Assembly: GCF_000620625.1 (NCBI RefSeq)
Contig: NZ_JIAW01000012.1
Location: 62,001 to 126,000 of the forward strand
Reading direction: 5' to 3'
Length of the DNA: 64,000 bases
Origin: Mycobacterium sp. URHB0044
GTDB lineage: Bacteria > Actinomycetota > Actinomycetes > Mycobacteriales > Mycobacteriaceae
The notes under the pieces are model-generated. The model ran no database searches. It was given only the letters and a program-made list of their open reading frames with translations, and had not been told where the DNA came from. This document shows, piece by piece, positions 1-7,833 of the stretch; the stretch's first letter is position 1; every line of letters starts with the position of its first letter. The translations under genes and the position numbers were made by a program.

Positions 1-879
1 CAGGCCATTCGCCACGGGGAGGCCGACGTCGCCATGGCGATCGGCATGGACAAGCACCCCCGTGGCGCCTTCGCGGCGGACCCATCGGTGGTCGGGTTGC
101 CGAGTTGGTACGGGCAGACGGGGATGTTCCTCACGACCCACTTCTTCGGCACCAAGATCAACCGCTACATGCACGACCACGGGGTTTCCGCCGAGTCGCT
201 CGCGCGCATCGCCGCGAAGAACCTTGCCAACGGCGCGATCAACCCGCACGCCTGGCGGCGCAAGGCCGTTGGCTACGAGGAGATCTTGAACTCCGAAGTG
301 GTCAACTACCCATTGACCCGGTACATGTATTGCAATCCCGACGAGGGAGGTGCGGCCGTGGTGTTGTGCCGCGCAGACATCGCGCACCAATTCACGTCCA
401 CCCCGATCTTCGTGCGTGCGGCCGAGCTTCGTACGCGGCGTGAGGGCGCCTTCGAATTGCAAAGTCCCTCACTGCCATTGACCAGCGCACCCAGTCCCAC
501 CGTCGATGCCTCCCGTGCGGCCTACGAATTCGCCGGTCTGGGGCCGGAGGACGTCGACGTAGCGCAGCTGCAGGATACCGACGCGGGATCCGAGCTGATT
601 CACATGGCGGAGAACGGCTTCTGTGCCGATGGGGAGCAGGAGAAGTGGATTGCTGATGGCGACACAGAGATCGGTGGCCGCCTGCCCGTCAACACCGATG
701 GCGGGTTGATTGCCAACGGCGAGCCGATCGGCGCGTCGGGCCTGCGCCAGGTGTACGAGATCGTGCTCCAGCTGCAAGGTCGGGCGGGCGAGCGGCAGGT
801 GCCCAACGATCCGCGGGTCGGCTACACACACCTCTACGGCGCGCCTGGCGCATCGACGGTGTCGATCCTGTCGCGCTGA
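1..879 (+). CDS. Thiolase-like / lipid-transfer protein, 5' end outside window
   Basis: The reading frame is open from base 1, so the gene begins before the window and 292 C-terminal residues are visible. The family resembles thiolases of the SCP-x/Ltp type, which cleave or form C-C bonds in acyl-CoA during fatty-acid or sterol side-chain breakdown. Visible support is the C-terminal thiolase fold signature NTDGGLIANGEPIGASG and the closing HLYGAPGASTVSIL. The His of the usual GHPxG thiolase loop is Glu here (GEPIGASG), and the NEAF-type loop reads QDTDAG. It may therefore be a non-canonical thiolase or an aldolase-type Ltp protein. The nucleophilic Cys region is outside the window. It lies upstream of an oxygenase operon and may share a pathway with it, but a 367-bp gap with its own promoter separates them. 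Confidence 0.75.
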   Translation, partial: QAIRHGEADVAMAIGMDKHPRGAFAADPSVVGLPSWYGQTGMFLTTHFFGTKINRYMHDHGVSAESLARIAAKNLANGAINPHAWRRKAVGYEEILNSEVVNYPLTRYMYCNPDEGGAAVVLCRADIAHQFTSTPIFVRAAELRTRREGAFELQSPSLPLTSAPSPTVDASRAAYEFAGLGPEDVDVAQLQDTDAGSELIHMAENGFCADGEQEKWIADGDTEIGGRLPVNTDGGLIANGEPIGASGLRQVYEIVLQLQGRAGERQVPNDPRVGYTHLYGAPGASTVSILSR

Positions 880-1246
880 TCGAACCGTCGCTCGTCGGAT
901 TCGCCCGCGGTCGACTGGTACCGCAATTGAGTGCTGCGTTGTGTAGATGCGGCCATGTTGGCCGTCGGATACCTTGAGCGCGACCATGTTTCGTCATGAC
1001 TGACGCCTTCCGATGGTCAGGCATCGATTGCAGTGAAGATGGCCGGGCGATGTGCAGCGGCACTCGCCCGGATGCTGGCGAAACTCAAGTTGGCTTGTTT
1101 CACGACAAGCATTGACTCCACTGTTCACTTGTCATACGGTAAGCGAACTAGCCATAAGGTGTTCGGCGCGGGGTTCTCATGAACATCAACTCACCTTCGT
1201 TAAATGCCTGCCCCACGCGCTAGTGCGATCTGACCAAGGAGCAACG
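880..1246. other. Intergenic region with promoter and palindrome
   Basis: This 367-bp stretch between the thiolase-like gene and the first small membrane protein has no convincing coding sequence on either strand. It holds the promoter and palindrome listed at 1112-1147. The remainder shows no recognisable repeat or RNA gene. Confidence 0.5.
1112..1147 (+). promoter_or_regulatory. Promoter with overlapping 24-bp palindrome
   Basis: A -35-like TTGACT (1112-1117) sits 17 bp before a weak -10-like TACGGT (1135-1140). An imperfect 24-bp inverted repeat covers the -10 (TTCACTT at 1124-1130 and AAGCGAA at 1141-1147, with further matched positions inside). This is the expected layout for a TetR-type repressor operator. 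It is about 100 bp upstream of the first gene of the oxygenase operon, which encodes a TetR protein at its 3' end. That this TetR binds here is inference. Confidence 0.45.
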
Positions 1247-1387
1247 ATGCCCGATGATTCGCAGGAGTACAAAGACCGCGTCCGCGGGGTATGGATATTC
1301 GTCGGTAGCTATTTCGCGCTGATGTTCGCGTTCTTTGTCGTCGCCATGATTGTCAGCTTTGGGCCCGGCCCGGCCAATCCCTTCTGA
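1247..1387 (+). CDS. 46-aa single-pass membrane microprotein (cassette A, small subunit)
   Basis: A 46-residue protein starts at ATG 1247, with a good ribosome site AAGGAG (1236-1241) five bases upstream. A short charged N-terminus (MPDDSQEYKDRVRG) is followed by one hydrophobic segment of about 25 residues, then GPGPANPF. No known family is recognised. It is the first gene of a three-gene membrane cassette (46, 113 and about 258 aa). A second copy of the cassette at 7713-8765 also begins with a tiny one-helix protein, which supports this being a real gene. A plausible role is as a small subunit of a membrane complex with its two neighbours; this is inference from conserved order only. Confidence 0.7.
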   Translation: MPDDSQEYKDRVRGVWIFVGSYFALMFAFFVVAMIVSFGPGPANPF

Positions 1388-1414
1388 AACTAGGCGAACG
1401 ATAGGCGGTCACCG

Positions 1415-1756
1415 ATGATTCGACTTTCCGACATACCCGACTACCTCTTGCTGGTGGTCGTCGACGTCGCCATCCTGCTCTTTTGGTGGAAGCTCATGGC
1501 GCTGCTCGGCGATCGCCGCATGATGCCGTCACCAGAGGTCAGTTCGTTCACTGATGCCGAACCGGCAGAGGACAACCAGGTCGACGGGTCGCCTGCCTTT
1601 GCGACGAATTGGCGAAGAGATCCCACGTGGGGAAATTTCCCCGCGGTCGTCAAATTGACCATGATCGTCGCGTTGGTCGTATCCGTGGGAATACTCATCG
1701 AGGGGGCAGTGCTCATGCCGTACGGAGTCGCAACGTGGGGATGGCAAGTACCGTGA
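1415..1756 (+). CDS. Small two-helix membrane protein (cassette A, middle subunit)
   Basis: A 113-aa protein with an N-terminal membrane helix (residues about 9-30, containing VVVDVAILLFWWKL), a polar acidic middle, and a C-terminal helix (about 80-105) ending near WGW. The family is not recognised. It is clearly related to the 82-aa protein at 7834-8082. That protein has VVADLAILGVWWFL in the first helix, and its second helix shows the same Leu/Ile-rich-to-Glu pattern ending in FGW. The gene follows the 46-aa gene by 27 bp and overlaps the next gene by at least 4 bp, so the three are probably translationally coupled. The central linker is about 30 residues longer than in the paralogue. Confidence 0.75.
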   Translation: MIRLSDIPDYLLLVVVDVAILLFWWKLMALLGDRRMMPSPEVSSFTDAEPAEDNQVDGSPAFATNWRRDPTWGNFPAVVKLTMIVALVVSVGILIEGAVLMPYGVATWGWQVP

Positions 1757-2517
1757 CCGATGAATTGTTGAGCCGAACAGGCAACACAGCGAGCGACACC
1801 GAAGTGTTCAATGCGGCGCTCCAAAAGAAACACCGTCGAGGAGAGCTCGTATTCTTTGCCGGCGTGCTGTTAATGGGCACCGTATTTCTTGGCCCGGTCG
1901 GTATTCCGCTCGTCATTTGGGGCTGGCTGCAAAGCCGACGTGCCGAACGACAAGGCGCAATCCCCACGATCCCGTGGCACGTGGCGCTGGTCGGAGGCTT
2001 CGCGATCGGAGACTCGGCCGCCAACTTCATCGGGTGGTCCATCGACCTGTTCGCCGGGCGCGCCATCATCACCCACACCGCCGAAATGACCTACGGCCGA
2101 CTGTTCGACGGCGGATACATCAACCACATCAACAGCACCGACGTCGGCGGTGTGATCCTCGGTGGGGTCAACAGCCCCGGGGAGAAGGCGTTGATCATCG
2201 CAGCGGTGCTGCTGGTATGGCCATGCCGGCTGGCTGCGGCGTGGGGCTTCCTCAAGATGAAGCCGTGGGCGTTGGGCTGGATGATCACATCGACTTGGAT
2301 GATGGTGGTGTACTGGGTGATCTGGGTGGCCAACTCCGTGGTCGACTCGGAGAATCGCTTCAGCGGATCGCTCGGGGTAGTAGGGATGTTCGTGTTCAAC
2401 GGCGTCTACATCATCGGCCCCATTCTGATGATTCCGTATCTATATCTCGTCGATCACCGCCCGTGGCTACGCGGAGCACTTCGCAACTCAGGTACCGGCC
2501 GCCGGCAGATGGCCTAA
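1741..2517 (+). CDS. Multi-pass membrane protein (cassette A, large subunit)
   Basis: An uncharacterised integral membrane protein of 258 aa from ATG 1741. GTG 1753 is an alternative that would give a GTGA overlap with the upstream stop. About five or six hydrophobic segments are visible. Segments shared with the 230-aa protein at 8073-8765 show a true paralogue pair: YGRLFDGG versus YGRFFDGA, an EK pair after the loop, an AW.F..M+.W block, and the C-terminal P.LY.VD...W. The conserved polar residues (Arg, Asp, Asn, Glu, Lys) lie at helix ends and could form a lipid- or metal-binding site. No known enzyme motif was found. Position just before a dioxygenase and a P450 suggests a role in handling the hydrophobic substrate of that pathway, but function is unknown. 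Confidence 0.75.
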   Translation: MASTVTDELLSRTGNTASDTEVFNAALQKKHRRGELVFFAGVLLMGTVFLGPVGIPLVIWGWLQSRRAERQGAIPTIPWHVALVGGFAIGDSAANFIGWSIDLFAGRAIITHTAEMTYGRLFDGGYINHINSTDVGGVILGGVNSPGEKALIIAAVLLVWPCRLAAAWGFLKMKPWALGWMITSTWMMVVYWVIWVANSVVDSENRFSGSLGVVGMFVFNGVYIIGPILMIPYLYLVDHRPWLRGALRNSGTGRRQMA

Positions 2518-2559
2518 TTCACCTCGCCAGCAACGCTTTCGAGCCTTGGAAGGTTTCAG

Positions 2560-3573
2560 ATGACCTACGACCTGGAGACGGCACCCGCGTCGTCGGATGT
2601 GATCACCATGCCCGCCCCGGTGACGGACATTGCCGCCGGTAAGGCCACGCTCGATGAGTACGGACTGGTGGTCCACGAGAACGTGCTCACCCGCGAACAA
2701 GTAGAGGCGCTAAAAGAACGCCTCGACGAGCAAGCCGAGCTGGAACGCAAATACGATGTGGCGCTTGTCAGCAACCAGAGTTTCACCGGAACCACGTGGT
2801 ACGGCGGGGCGGACGGTCGACTGCCGGCCTGGCAGAACGTCACGATGCTGGTGAACAAGGGGCGGATCTTCATGGACCTGATCCTGAAGAATCCGTTGGT
2901 CCACGAGTACTGCGCGCACGCGTTCGGCGGCGTTCCGTACCAGCTGTCCTCGACGTCGGGAATCATCCAGCGCCACGGTTGTGAAGCCATGACCGTGCAC
3001 ACCGACCAGCAGTGGGTACCCGTGGCCACCGCGACGCCGGTCTTTCTCAACTTCTTCTTCTGCTTGAGCGACTTCGACGAGGACATGGGGGCCACGCGGG
3101 TCGTCCCGAAGAGTCACCTGGGCCCACCGCCCGAGCTCGTGTTCGATCCGAATAGTGGTGCACACAGCGTCCAGGAGGCAGAAACCCTTCCCATCGTGTG
3201 CGAGGCGGGGGACATGTTCTCGTGGGAGGGCCGTATCTGGCACCAATCCGGAGCGTCGTCCTCTGAGAAGGTGCGGTACTCGGTGGGATGCATCTGGGGG
3301 CAGAGCTGGGTCAAGCCCATCGACAACTTCCTGCAGTCCTTGCACGACGACGTGTACGAAGGCCTGTCGCCTGAAGAACTCGACTTGCTGGGTTTCAGGG
3401 TCGATGCCGCGGGAAGAATGGCGCCTCGCCGAATCGGGGATCGGCAGTCGACCAACCGGAAGGTGCCCTACATTCCCGAACTGCGTCGCGGGGCCGACAA
3501 CGTCATAGAACGTGCGCCCGGAGAGCGCGGGAACGTCGACTCCTTCGGCGCGTTGAAGTCTGGTTCCGCATGA
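2560..3573 (+). CDS. Phytanoyl-CoA dioxygenase (PhyH) family oxygenase
   Basis: A 337-aa protein of the PhyH-type Fe(II)/2-oxoglutarate dioxygenases, which hydroxylate acyl-CoAs or natural products. The metal triad is visible as H147-T-D149 (VHTDQQW) and H228 (RIWHQSG), with R239 well placed to bind 2-oxoglutarate. The N-terminal region (about 30-60) has the usual helical lead-in with EQVEALKERLDEQ. Length is typical. The gene lies 42 bp after the membrane cassette and overlaps the next gene by 4 bp (ATGA). Substrate is not evident; co-occurrence with a P450 and a thiolase-like gene suggests oxidation of an isoprenoid, steroid or fatty-acid derivative. Confidence 0.85.
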   Translation: MTYDLETAPASSDVITMPAPVTDIAAGKATLDEYGLVVHENVLTREQVEALKERLDEQAELERKYDVALVSNQSFTGTTWYGGADGRLPAWQNVTMLVNKGRIFMDLILKNPLVHEYCAHAFGGVPYQLSSTSGIIQRHGCEAMTVHTDQQWVPVATATPVFLNFFFCLSDFDEDMGATRVVPKSHLGPPPELVFDPNSGAHSVQEAETLPIVCEAGDMFSWEGRIWHQSGASSSEKVRYSVGCIWGQSWVKPIDNFLQSLHDDVYEGLSPEELDLLGFRVDAAGRMAPRRIGDRQSTNRKVPYIPELRRGADNVIERAPGERGNVDSFGALKSGSA

Positions 3574-4097
3574 CCGACGTCCACCCCAACGTCGCCCTGG
3601 TACGCGGACTGTTCGAGCGAGCCGATGCGAGCGCCGACCCCATTGCGATGGACGGCTACCTCGAGGGTGGGTGGGACACGCTTTTCGCCGACGATGTGAG
3701 CTACTGCGGAACGAGCTCTCACGGCAATCTGCAGTTGGCGCTGGGCAAACAGGCGGTCTTTGAAATATCCCGTGAGGCAGCGCAATTCATGGAGCCTGAT
3801 GAGCGGGGCGAGGAACTGCTCGACTGCGTGGCCTTCGGCGACGAACTCGTGGCCGTTCACACCAGATGCCACCGCTTGATCCGCAACACCGGCGAACGGG
3901 TCAGTTACGAGTACGTCATGGTCGTGCGAATCGAAGACGGCGTCATCACACGCGGCGTCGACGTCGGCGAACGCAAGATCGACGACGTCTACCTGCGTGC
4001 ACGTGGCCGGATTACTACGCCGAATGTTCCCGCAACGGCCGTCCTCTCGGCCGTGCCGCGACAGCCGAACGGGCATTTCAAGGAGACCTCCGAATGA
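3570..4097 (+). CDS. SnoaL/NTF2-like protein
   Basis: A 175-aa protein whose N-terminal 130 residues look like the NTF2/SnoaL cone fold. It has an N-terminal helix (VALVRGLFERADA), a Trp/Asp-rich segment with DDVSYCG, a GKQAVFEISRE helix, and long strands (GDELVAVHTRCHRL, VSYEYVMVVRIEDGVI). Such proteins act as isomerases, dehydratases, cyclases or small ligand-binding proteins. The C-terminal 35 residues are outside the fold and low in complexity. It overlaps PhyH upstream and the next gene downstream by 4 bp each, so it belongs to the same pathway operon. Specific reaction unknown. Confidence 0.7.
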   Translation: MTDVHPNVALVRGLFERADASADPIAMDGYLEGGWDTLFADDVSYCGTSSHGNLQLALGKQAVFEISREAAQFMEPDERGEELLDCVAFGDELVAVHTRCHRLIRNTGERVSYEYVMVVRIEDGVITRGVDVGERKIDDVYLRARGRITTPNVPATAVLSAVPRQPNGHFKETSE

Positions 4098-5176
4098 CGC
4101 TGAATCTTACGAACGTCGACCTGTCCGCAGAAGGTGAGTCATACAGCCACCCCGAGCCTGGCCAAGAGTTCTGGCAACAGAATGGGTACACCTTCGTCGG
4201 TTCGTCGGACGGCATGGACTTCCTGTTGTGGACCCGCATCTGCATCATCTCTGGACGTGAAGGGGGGCAGTGGCTGCACACCGGGCAGACCGTCGAACAC
4301 GCGACCACGCTCATCATGGTCCCGTCCGAGCGTCGCGGAGCGCTGAGCGAGCACACCTTCATCGCCAACGGCGCTCAGGCGGCGCAACTTCGTGCTCGCT
4401 CCGATCTCACCATCGTCGCGGACGACGAGGCAGTCTCGTGGTCGATAGGAGGTCGCGTCTACAAGGCCACGCCTGACATGTGGCATATCCGCGGCGAACA
4501 CGCCGGCGTGGATCTCGACTTGACCTTTACCCCAACGCATCCGCCGCTGTGGCCCTGGGGAAAGTCGGACGACGCGGCCGTCGTGCCGATTTGGTATGAC
4601 GTCATGAGCGAGGTCGCTGGCACGATCACCGTCGACGGCAAGCCGTATACCTTTGCCGCGCACGGGATCCGAGAGCACATGACGGTCGGCAAGGAGACCA
4701 ACAACATCGGCAACAACGCACCCTACGACCCCATTTACTGGAACTGGTTGATCAACCCCGACATCTCGGTCTGGTTCTTCCGGTACCCGGGCCCAGGGCT
4801 TGATCTTGGCTTCGTCCGCGTCGACGGCGAGGACATTGCCTATGCATCGGGCCAGATCACCAATACGGTCGTGGAGCATTGGTCCGACCGCCGGAGTGGG
4901 CTATCCCTTCCCTGCAAGTGGAACCTGGTCCTCGCCTCTGGCCGCGGCACGCTGGTGCTCGACATCGCCGCTCACGGCCGGGCGTTCTTCCCGTGGGTGC
5001 AAGTGTTGGGTGTCCGGCTGGAGATCTGGATGTTGTGTTCGGCCAGTGGCACGTTCCATCACGCCGACGGGAAGGTGACGGTGATCGACGAGCAACTCAT
5101 GTGCGTGAATCCGCTGCAGTTCCTGACCTACGCGGAGGAAAGCACGAGCGGGAAGATCGGTGCGCTGCCGTCATGA
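4094..5176 (+). CDS. Lipocalin-like CrtC/AttH-type protein, putative
   Basis: A 360-aa beta-rich, Trp- and Gly-rich soluble protein without a signal peptide. ATG 4094 makes an ATGA overlap with the gene before. The overall pattern is two beta domains, with WWW-type aromatic clusters, a central GIREHMTVGK turn and a repeated IxWxxxLxxxSGRG strand pattern. This resembles the two-lobed lipocalin-like CrtC/AttH/Svf1 group, some of which hydrate isoprenoid double bonds. This match is by eye and is the least certain in the operon. If right, a hydratase or ligand-carrier role fits with PhyH and P450 neighbours acting on an isoprenoid-like substrate. It overlaps the P450 gene by 4 bp. Confidence 0.5.
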   Translation: MTLNLTNVDLSAEGESYSHPEPGQEFWQQNGYTFVGSSDGMDFLLWTRICIISGREGGQWLHTGQTVEHATTLIMVPSERRGALSEHTFIANGAQAAQLRARSDLTIVADDEAVSWSIGGRVYKATPDMWHIRGEHAGVDLDLTFTPTHPPLWPWGKSDDAAVVPIWYDVMSEVAGTITVDGKPYTFAAHGIREHMTVGKETNNIGNNAPYDPIYWNWLINPDISVWFFRYPGPGLDLGFVRVDGEDIAYASGQITNTVVEHWSDRRSGLSLPCKWNLVLASGRGTLVLDIAAHGRAFFPWVQVLGVRLEIWMLCSASGTFHHADGKVTVIDEQLMCVNPLQFLTYAEESTSGKIGALPS

Positions 5177-6366
5177 CGACATCCGCTGCGCCGTTCGACT
5201 CGCGCCTGGCCCCGATCTTCACGGAGGTCAAAGGAGACGGTGAACCCCAACATTTTTGGCATCGAAAGGCCAACGACGTCCGCATGGAGCGGCTCGACGG
5301 AATCGTCCACCTCTACCGTTACACGGATATTCTGACCGTAAATCGCCACCCCGCTGTCCTCGGCCAAGGCGGCCGCGGGTCGATACTGGGTAGCAACAGC
5401 GCCCTCATTCCGTTGGAACTCGACGGCCCCGGCCATGTGAAGTATCGGAAGCTCCTCGACCCGTTGTTTGCGCCGAAGCGTGTGGCGCTACTCGAAGCCA
5501 GCTTCCGCGCATTGGCGCGTGAACTGATCGATAGCTTCAGCCACGAGAAGACGGTGGACCTGTACGACCGGTTCTGCGTTCCCTTGCCATGCCTGACGTT
5601 CTTGCGACTGCTCGGTGCGCCCACCGAAGATCTCACCTTCTTCCTCGAGTTCAAGGACGCGGTGATCCACGCGAAGGGAGATACGGCAGAAGAGAAGACG
5701 GCATCGGCGGCGGTCGCCGGTGCGAAGCTCTATGAGTACCTCAACGCGCTCATCGACGCGCGTCGCGAGCACCCGCCACGCGATGACCTGCTCGGTGCTC
5801 TCATGCAGGGGACTGTTGACGGTGAGCCGGTGTCGCAACTCGAGTTGTTGAACATGCTGTTTCTGCTGATGTTCGCCGGCCTCGACACCGTCACTGCTTC
5901 GATGTCGTGCATCTTCGCCTGGTTGGCACGCCACCCCGAACAGCGGGACCGTTTGGTGCGCAACCCGGAGGCCATCCGGGCCGCGGTGGAGGAGCTGCTG
6001 CGATACGAATCGCCGGTGCCCGCGGGCACGCGGTACGCGACCGAGGACATCGACCTAGGCGGTGAAGTGATCCACGCGGGCGAAGCCATCCACGCGATTT
6101 GGTCTGCGGCCAACGTCGATCCAACGGCCACCGAGAGTCCCATGGACGTCAAGTTCGATAGACCTCGCAACGTGCACATGGTATTCGCGAGCGGAACGCA
6201 CCGATGTCTGGGCTCGCACCTCGCGCGGCTCGAACTGCGCTTGGCAATCGAAGAACTCCATCGACGTTTTCCTCGTTATGGCATCACCCGAGACGACGAG
6301 CCGCGGTATGACAACATCGCCGTCCGGATGGTCGAGTACCTGCCGATCACCTTGGACGTCGGATGA
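5173..6366 (+). CDS. Cytochrome P450
   Basis: A soluble bacterial class I P450 of 397 aa. ATG 5173 gives a 4-bp ATGA overlap with the preceding gene; an upstream extension in the same frame is a shadow. The oxygen-binding I-helix reads FAGLDTVTAS (about 233-242), with Asp-Thr where most have Asp/Glu-Thr. The ExxR motif is in EELLRYESP (about 274), and the heme loop is FASGTHRCLG with Cys345 as iron ligand. It needs a ferredoxin and reductase, neither of which is next to it; a ferredoxin-reductase gene lies far away at 47122. Last enzyme gene of the operon that starts at 1247. Substrate unknown. Confidence 0.92.
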   Translation: MTTSAAPFDSRLAPIFTEVKGDGEPQHFWHRKANDVRMERLDGIVHLYRYTDILTVNRHPAVLGQGGRGSILGSNSALIPLELDGPGHVKYRKLLDPLFAPKRVALLEASFRALARELIDSFSHEKTVDLYDRFCVPLPCLTFLRLLGAPTEDLTFFLEFKDAVIHAKGDTAEEKTASAAVAGAKLYEYLNALIDARREHPPRDDLLGALMQGTVDGEPVSQLELLNMLFLLMFAGLDTVTASMSCIFAWLARHPEQRDRLVRNPEAIRAAVEELLRYESPVPAGTRYATEDIDLGGEVIHAGEAIHAIWSAANVDPTATESPMDVKFDRPRNVHMVFASGTHRCLGSHLARLELRLAIEELHRRFPRYGITRDDEPRYDNIAVRMVEYLPITLDVG

Positions 6367-6413
6367 CGGCACTGCAGAGCATCGCTGGAATCGTATAGAG
6401 GAGTGCACATCGC

Positions 6414-7046
6414 ATGGCCGGCAAGCGGGAAGCGCAGCGCGAGAATGCCATCGACCTAATGTGTCAGGTGGCCATTCACGCGATTGGTAAGGGTGGTTAC
6501 GCCGCAATGACACTCGCCGAAGTCGGGGAGTTGGCGGGCTATAGCCGCGGCTTGGCGACCCACCACTTCGGGTCGAAAGCGGGATTGCTGACGGCGTTGC
6601 TCGACAGGGTGCTCGACAAGAATGGGGTTGAGTTTCGAAAGGCCACCGAGGGTAAGCGGGGACTCGCGCGACTTGCTGCGGTCGTGGACTGCACCCTGTA
6701 CCGCTGTATTCAGACGCCCGATGAAGCGCGGGCATATCTAATGTTGGCATTGGAGCCGACAGCGAAGTGGGCTGCTGCACAGGTGAGGGAGCAGACCGCC
6801 GCCTTGCGTGAACAAGCTGAGAGTTCAGCGCGCGAAGCCATTGCACTGGGCGAACTTTCACCGCAATTCGAACCGGCCGAGGTTGCGAGCCTCACCTTGT
6901 CGATGGCACGCGGATATGCCTACGAGTGGGCCGCGGATCCCAGCACCGATTTGAACGCCGCTCGACGACGTATCAACCACTACATCAGCTCATTGGCGGA
7001 AAGTGGCGGGCCACCCGTGAAGCGCAAGGCTTCGTCGGACGAATGA
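6414..7046 (+). CDS. TetR-family regulator
   Basis: A 210-aa TetR-type repressor. The N-terminal helix-turn-helix (about 23-55) includes MTLAEVGELAGYSRGLATHHFGSK followed by GLLTALL, the typical recognition helix and fourth helix. The C-terminal two thirds are helical and should form the ligand pocket. A Shine-Dalgarno-like AGAGGAG lies about 10 bp before ATG 6414. It is 47 bp after the P450 gene on the same strand, so it is probably the operon's own regulator. The palindrome at 1124-1147 is a candidate site. The natural inducer is probably the pathway substrate or a CoA ester, but nothing in the sequence identifies it. Confidence 0.85.
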   Translation: MAGKREAQRENAIDLMCQVAIHAIGKGGYAAMTLAEVGELAGYSRGLATHHFGSKAGLLTALLDRVLDKNGVEFRKATEGKRGLARLAAVVDCTLYRCIQTPDEARAYLMLALEPTAKWAAAQVREQTAALREQAESSAREAIALGELSPQFEPAEVASLTLSMARGYAYEWAADPSTDLNAARRRINHYISSLAESGGPPVKRKASSDE

Positions 7047-7091
7047 GCGCAGCAGTGCGGCGACCTCTTGCGCTTCATGGCGAACGCTGTT

Positions 7092-7107
7092 TACTATACG
7101 GCGTATG
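7092..7107 (+). promoter_or_regulatory. Leaderless promoter and palindrome at TetR start
   Basis: A -10-like TACTAT (7092-7097) ends seven bases before ATG 7105 and no ribosome site precedes the ATG, so the transcript is probably leaderless. An inverted repeat ATAC-GGC-GTAT (7096-7106) covers the -10 end and start codon; with flanks it reads ACTATAC and GTATGGT, with one mismatch. This suggests autoregulation by the TetR protein encoded here. Confidence 0.5.
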
Positions 7108-7716
7108 GTTGGCAGGCCCCTGGTTCGCAAGGACCGTCTGAACGAGCGGGTGATCGTTGCCGCGGCGCTGAAGCTGGCGCGCAATCGCGTGACTGAGCTG
7201 ACGATGCGGTCGCTGGCCGACGAGCTGGAGGTCTCGGTCGGCGCCTTGTACAAACACGTTTCCGGCCGCGACGAACTGTTGAACCTCGTCGTCGAGGGGG
7301 TCCTCGACGAGGCGCCGCGAATGGGCGCCGAAACCCTCGACGGGTGGCTGGCACTGCGGGCCCAGGTGCTCGGCGTTCAGGCGCTGATGGACCGCTACCC
7401 GGGCTTGGATGACGCGATCATGGTGCGCTCGGCGAGCTCACCGAAGGCGAACGAACTCCGCCGAGAAGGCATGGAGGCGTTGCAACGCGAGGGCCTCACC
7501 CTCGACGAAGCGCACAAGGTGTACCGCGCCGTGACGTGGTTGTGGTTGGGTTCCCGAGCGGCGTTGGAGGGGCGAGCGCGCAGGCAGGCCGACATCGACA
7601 CGTTCGCCGAGGCCCTCGACATCCTCATTGCCGGACTCAAGGCGCACATCAATCACATTGAGAAGAAACAGGATCGAGTCCGGTCATCAGATCGGCGAGT
7701 CGAGGAGGAGCGTTGA
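7105..7716 (+). CDS. TetR-family regulator with TetR_C-like domain
   Basis: A 203-aa regulator. The helix-turn-helix (about 28-60) contains LTMRSLADELEVSVGALYKHVSGRDELLNLVV, resembling the TetR/TetR_C subgroup. The remainder is helical with an Arg-rich end. The gene is apparently leaderless and starts a transcription unit that continues straight into the second membrane cassette: its stop TGA overlaps the TTG start of the next gene. It is therefore the likely regulator of cassette B. It differs from the TetR at 6414, so the two membrane cassettes may respond to different signals. Confidence 0.87.
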   Translation: MVGRPLVRKDRLNERVIVAAALKLARNRVTELTMRSLADELEVSVGALYKHVSGRDELLNLVVEGVLDEAPRMGAETLDGWLALRAQVLGVQALMDRYPGLDDAIMVRSASSPKANELRREGMEALQREGLTLDEAHKVYRAVTWLWLGSRAALEGRARRQADIDTFAEALDILIAGLKAHINHIEKKQDRVRSSDRRVEEER

Positions 7717-7826
7717 AGATACCAACATCCAAAGGAGCAGCCGTTGCGCTGTTCTTCATTCTGGCCGCGGCCTGGATCGTCACCATCGTGACGGTGCAGT
7801 CGCTGCAGGCAACGCAGTACGGGTAG
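7713..7826 (+). CDS. 37-aa single-pass membrane microprotein (cassette B, small subunit)
   Basis: A 37-codon gene starting with TTG at 7713, overlapping the upstream TGA stop. A strong GAGGAGGAG site lies just upstream. The product begins KIPTSKGAAVALFF, has one membrane helix of about 22 residues and ends in QATQYG. It is too short for normal gene finding. It is the positional equivalent of the 46-aa protein at 1247, since both are one-helix proteins directly ahead of a two-helix and then a five/six-helix protein. Function unknown; probably a small subunit of the same type of membrane complex. Confidence 0.6.
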   Translation: MKIPTSKGAAVALFFILAAAWIVTIVTVQSLQATQYG

Positions 7827-7833
7827 GCGCGCG

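Noticed and set aside
1247..2517. Membrane cassette as a particulate methane/ammonia monooxygenase (A, B, C subunits)
   Set aside because: Subunit sizes and topology do not fit (no large periplasmic copper subunit), and no His-rich copper motifs were seen.
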